From assembly GCA_023394045.1 (NCBI GenBank), contig JAEXBN010000009.1, positions 1 to 17,628 of the forward strand: a stretch of 17,628 bases of DNA, written 5' to 3'. The notes beneath the pieces were generated by a model. That model worked only from the letters and a program-made list of their open reading frames with translations, did not search any database and had not been told where the DNA came from. Both the position numbers and the translations under genes were made by a program. Below are positions 15,656-17,628 of this stretch, piece by piece. Within the stretch, counting starts at the first letter, position 1. Every line of letters begins with the position of its first letter. This stretch comes from Bacillota bacterium. Lineage in GTDB: Bacteria > Bacillota > Clostridia > Tissierellales > Peptoniphilaceae.

Positions 15656-15805
15656 GCGGGAAATGCGATATCATCCGGTCTTCTTATCCATCTTGAAGTT
15701 AGGACCCACACTTTTTAGATGGGGACATTGATAAAGAACGGCAGGGATGTCGATAAATTTGAAAGGATAATTGGATTTTTGTTGGCTAGTGAATCAAAAA
15801 GTGTA

Positions 15806-15838
15806 TTGACTTGCGCAGATGGGAGGGGGGGGTAACAT
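15806..15838 (+). promoter_or_regulatory. Promoter with G8 tract in the spacer, upstream of surface protein
   Basis: TTGACT (15806-15811, 5/6 to consensus -35) is followed by TAACAT (15833-15838, 4/6 to -10). The spacer is 21 nt and contains an unbroken run of eight G (15825-15832) next to the -10. A 17-18-nt spacer would need a loss of three or four G. An A5 tract lies just upstream of the -35 like a partial UP element. The predicted leader is about 50 nt to the ATG at 15894. As read here the spacing should be weak or inactive. Confidence 0.55.
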
Positions 15839-15893
15839 GGGAGCATGATAAATAGCTTCATAAGCAACATAAAACGAAAGAGAAGGAAAGGAT

Positions 15894-17459
15894 ATGGAAA
15901 ACAAAACGACGGTAAGGAAAACATCTTGGTTCAGGCGGGGCGTATTTCGCCGACATGTGTTGAGGAAGGGAATCGGACGCGCGGCGCTCGTGAGTGTTCT
16001 GGCGATCTTCCTCCTCGTCGGACGTGGGACTCCGACGTATGCAGCTGGAGCTCTTGGCAATGGTGGATGGTCAAGCGGTGGATCAAGCGGTAGTTTCTCA
16101 ATGCGCCCTTTTGGCTATAATTTTAGCTTCGGTTCTGCGTTGACACAAATCCTTTATGGAAAAACGATCGACATGCAGAACGCACCCGATCGAAGTGCGA
16201 TTCCTGAAGCAAAGTTTTCCTTTGAGGTGCATGAAGTGCCAGAGGGAGATGAGGCAGGAATCGGCCAACGGTATCAAGGGAGCACGCCAAATGTTGGTGG
16301 AGAAGGCCCGATCACTCAACATGATCTCACCGTCTATCGAGGAACTTTTAAGGAAGGCTCGCCTCATCCCGTACCGCTGGGACAGGTATCGTTCCACCCG
16401 GGCGATCAGCCTCAAGAGGAACTCCTGGCTTCTTACCACCACTTCCGGGAGGTTCTCGAGGAGACTCCCGAAAGAAATATCTTTACTAGTAGTATGAACG
16501 GGGAACCTAGCACCCCTGTCGAGGATAACGAGGATTACTATTGGGCGAAATCGAGTTTTTTTAGTGATCTGTTGAAATACGGATGGGGTGAGATGATCTG
16601 CTTGCCCACTGGGAATCAGGGCGCCTACTTCCGTCCTCCGACAGAAGACGAGAAGTCATGGAGAGAGGCGGCGCCGGAAGGAGTGGCGGAATGGCATGCG
16701 GACACTTGGCCGGAAGATACGATCGGATGGAAAACGTCGCAGATCTCCCCGAATTGGGCGACCGCGGGGTCTTATGGAGAGGGCGATCAATGTTTGTGGG
16801 AGTATGATTTCTCTGACTTCAATTATGTAGAGACGTTCCATTTGCGAGACGAACCCGGTTCATATGAGTTAACAGGCATTCATAAAGATTTTTTATTGTC
16901 GGTCGAGAAAACCGGAGATGTCTATGATTCGATCACGAAGCCCATTTTCGGGGTTGGGGACGAAGCACACTTTATTTATCAATATGTGGAGATCCCCGAG
17001 CAAAAAACAGATTTCGTCTCTCCAGTATGGAAACGAGATGGTGAGGAAGGCGATTCAATCCCTGGCGCTGATTCAGCTTTCCGGGTGCCACAGAAGGGAA
17101 TTTACCGCTACTATTTGAAGGAAAGTGCTTCCGATAATTCGAGTTTCAATGAGAATACGGAAACCAAGATCCTAGATGTGGTCGTACAAGGTGGGGATAA
17201 GTACGTTCTGCTCTTTGATAATGCTGACCAGGCGAATGAGCACTACGAGAACTATATTAGTGCCCCGGAAAAGATGCATTATCTGGCACCTCAGGTGACT
17301 TTCACAAACACTTTCGCGGAAGTTCCGAAAGAACCTGAAACCAGAGATCTCTCGGTTACCAAGACCTGGGTGGGCGAGGGCGCCGATCAGGTCGTCGTCC
17401 ACCTGTTGGCGGACGGCGAGGAAGCGAACAAGGTTGTTTTGAACAAAGACAACGGCTAG
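15894..17459 (+). CDS. Secreted surface/pilin-like protein with Cna_B repeat, cut by in-frame TAG
   Basis: 521 codons to TAG. Ribosome site AGAAGGA (15881-15887). A long basic N-region (residues 1-29), a hydrophobic core (about 30-42) and TPTYA-A make a Sec signal peptide cleaved near 50/51, followed by a Gly/Ser-rich stretch. Residues ~105-475 are framed like an FctA/Spy0128-type isopeptide domain: K107 in 'AKFSFEV', E410 in 'YYLKE' and N472 in 'VTFTNTF'. The interior (~125-400) is far longer than that family and I do not recognise it; it holds two Cys (C236, C300). A Cna_B domain starts at ~484 with 'LSVTKTW' (K490) and stops after 'NKDNG'. By homology it would be an adhesin or pilus subunit anchored by a C-terminal sortase motif, which is not in the window. 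As read, the product would be truncated and unanchored. Confidence 0.75.
   Translation: MENKTTVRKTSWFRRGVFRRHVLRKGIGRAALVSVLAIFLLVGRGTPTYAAGALGNGGWSSGGSSGSFSMRPFGYNFSFGSALTQILYGKTIDMQNAPDRSAIPEAKFSFEVHEVPEGDEAGIGQRYQGSTPNVGGEGPITQHDLTVYRGTFKEGSPHPVPLGQVSFHPGDQPQEELLASYHHFREVLEETPERNIFTSSMNGEPSTPVEDNEDYYWAKSSFFSDLLKYGWGEMICLPTGNQGAYFRPPTEDEKSWREAAPEGVAEWHADTWPEDTIGWKTSQISPNWATAGSYGEGDQCLWEYDFSDFNYVETFHLRDEPGSYELTGIHKDFLLSVEKTGDVYDSITKPIFGVGDEAHFIYQYVEIPEQKTDFVSPVWKRDGEEGDSIPGADSAFRVPQKGIYRYYLKESASDNSSFNENTETKILDVVVQGGDKYVLLFDNADQANEHYENYISAPEKMHYLAPQVTFTNTFAEVPKEPETRDLSVTKTWVGEGADQVVVHLLADGEEANKVVLNKDNG
17457..17459 (+). other. Premature TAG inside the Cna_B domain
   Basis: The codon stands where Cna_B domains usually have Trp (…NG-W-K-x-T-F…LP). 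A single G-to-A change of TGG gives TAG. The frame stays open on both sides. TAG also ends priA and the U32 gene here, so it is a real stop in this organism. Confidence 0.8.
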
Positions 17460-17628
17460 AAGCATACCTTTACCGACCTGCCAAAAGAGAAGGACGGGAA
17501 GGAAATTCAATACAGCGTTCAGGAGGACAAGCTCGCCGGATACACTTCCGCCGTGGAAGGCGATATGGATCAAGGGTTTGAGATCCGCAACACGAAGGAC
17601 GAGCCGAAGATCCCGGAAGAGCCCCAGA
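17460..17628 (+). pseudogene. Continuation of the surface-protein frame after the TAG (open at window end)
   Basis: 56 codons in the same frame as 15894-17459, without a stop, running off the window. They read as the second half of the Cna_B domain: 'KHTFTDLPKEKDGKEIQYSV', the isopeptide Glu in 'YSVQED', 'AGYTSAVEG' and the Asn in 'FEIRNTKD', then a Pro/Glu linker (PKIPEEPQ) of the type between tandem Cna_B repeats. More repeats and an LPXTG anchor are expected downstream. It has no start of its own with a good ribosome site, so it is a disconnected part and not a separate gene. Confidence 0.75.

Larger units (their letters stand above)
15494..15893. other. 400-nt intergenic region between housekeeping cluster and surface-protein gene
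   Basis: No gene over 35 codons is supported here. Listed separately are the terminator (15613-15655) and a G8-containing promoter (15806-15838). Also visible: TAAAGCG/CGCTTTA (15538-15544 and 15554-15560), a 7-bp inverted repeat with a 9-nt loop; an approximate 22-nt-period direct repeat GGGA-n4-GATAAA (15722-15735 and 15744-15757); and a 9-bp inverted repeat ACACTTTTT (15708-15716) / AAAAAGTGT (15796-15804) whose right copy touches the promoter -35. The right half is visibly more AT-rich than the neighbouring genes. Confidence 0.55.

Noticed and set aside
15708..15804. Complete MITE-type mobile element
   Set aside because: Only 9-bp ends, no target-site duplication visible, and single copy in the window.
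15845..16093. 82-codon frame starting ATG 15845 just before the surface gene
   Set aside because: It overlaps the signal-peptide region of the surface protein in another frame, has no ribosome site, and loses protein-like composition after residue 20.
17457..17459. TAG recoded as an amino acid (suppressor tRNA or pyrrolysine) instead of a nonsense change
   Set aside because: TAG is used as a normal terminator for priA (6388-6390) and the U32 gene (181-183) in this window, and the position fits a simple Trp codon change. A sequencing error remains possible.
1..17628. tRNA, rRNA, CRISPR array, prophage or intact insertion sequence
   Set aside because: No cloverleaf, no regularly spaced repeats, no integrase or transposase frame was seen on either strand.

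Overview
This is a stretch of chromosome from a low-to-mid-GC Gram-positive bacterium (Bacillota). The gene order gmk-rpoZ-coaBC-priA-def-fmt-rsmB-rlmN-stp-prkC-rsgA-rpe-thiN is the conserved housekeeping cluster best known from Bacillus subtilis, and Clostridia and relatives share it. A PASTA-domain kinase, RqcH and a Cna_B-type surface protein also fit Bacillota. By eye the GC content is in the mid-50s, high for the group, so a host-associated anaerobic Clostridia/Tissierellia-type organism is plausible; this is inference, and no 16S or other taxonomic marker is present.

Layout. Positions 1-183 hold the C-terminal end of a U32-family peptidase (+). It converges on rqcH (-, 203-1957), the ribosome quality-control factor. 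Positions 1958-2124 form a divergent promoter region in which a perfect 15-bp inverted repeat covers the predicted -35 elements of both rqcH and gmk. From 2125 to 9352 runs a tightly packed operon: nucleotide metabolism and transcription (gmk, rpoZ), coenzyme A synthesis (coaBC), replication restart (priA), and translation initiation and rRNA methylation (def, fmt, rsmB). Most joints are overlaps of 4-11 nt; the one real gap (6391-6493, before def) can form several competing hairpins. A second promoter with an extended -10 lies just before rlmN (9364-9372) and probably drives rlmN, the Ser/Thr phosphatase-kinase pair stp-prkC, rsgA, rpe and thiN. A Rho-independent terminator at 15613-15655 ends this unit.

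From about 15660 the character changes to an accessory locus. An intergenic region rich in small repeats leads to a promoter whose -35/-10 spacer contains a run of eight G residues, the arrangement seen in phase-variable surface-antigen promoters. It drives a secreted surface protein (15894 onward) with a signal peptide, a pilin-like isopeptide-domain frame and a Cna_B repeat. The Cna_B repeat is cut by an in-frame TAG at 17457-17459, exactly where the family normally has Trp, and the same reading frame continues open to the window end. In this isolate the locus therefore looks silenced twice: an over-long promoter spacer and an amber codon. This phase-variation/pseudogene candidate and the symmetric operator between rqcH and gmk are the most interesting observations in the window.
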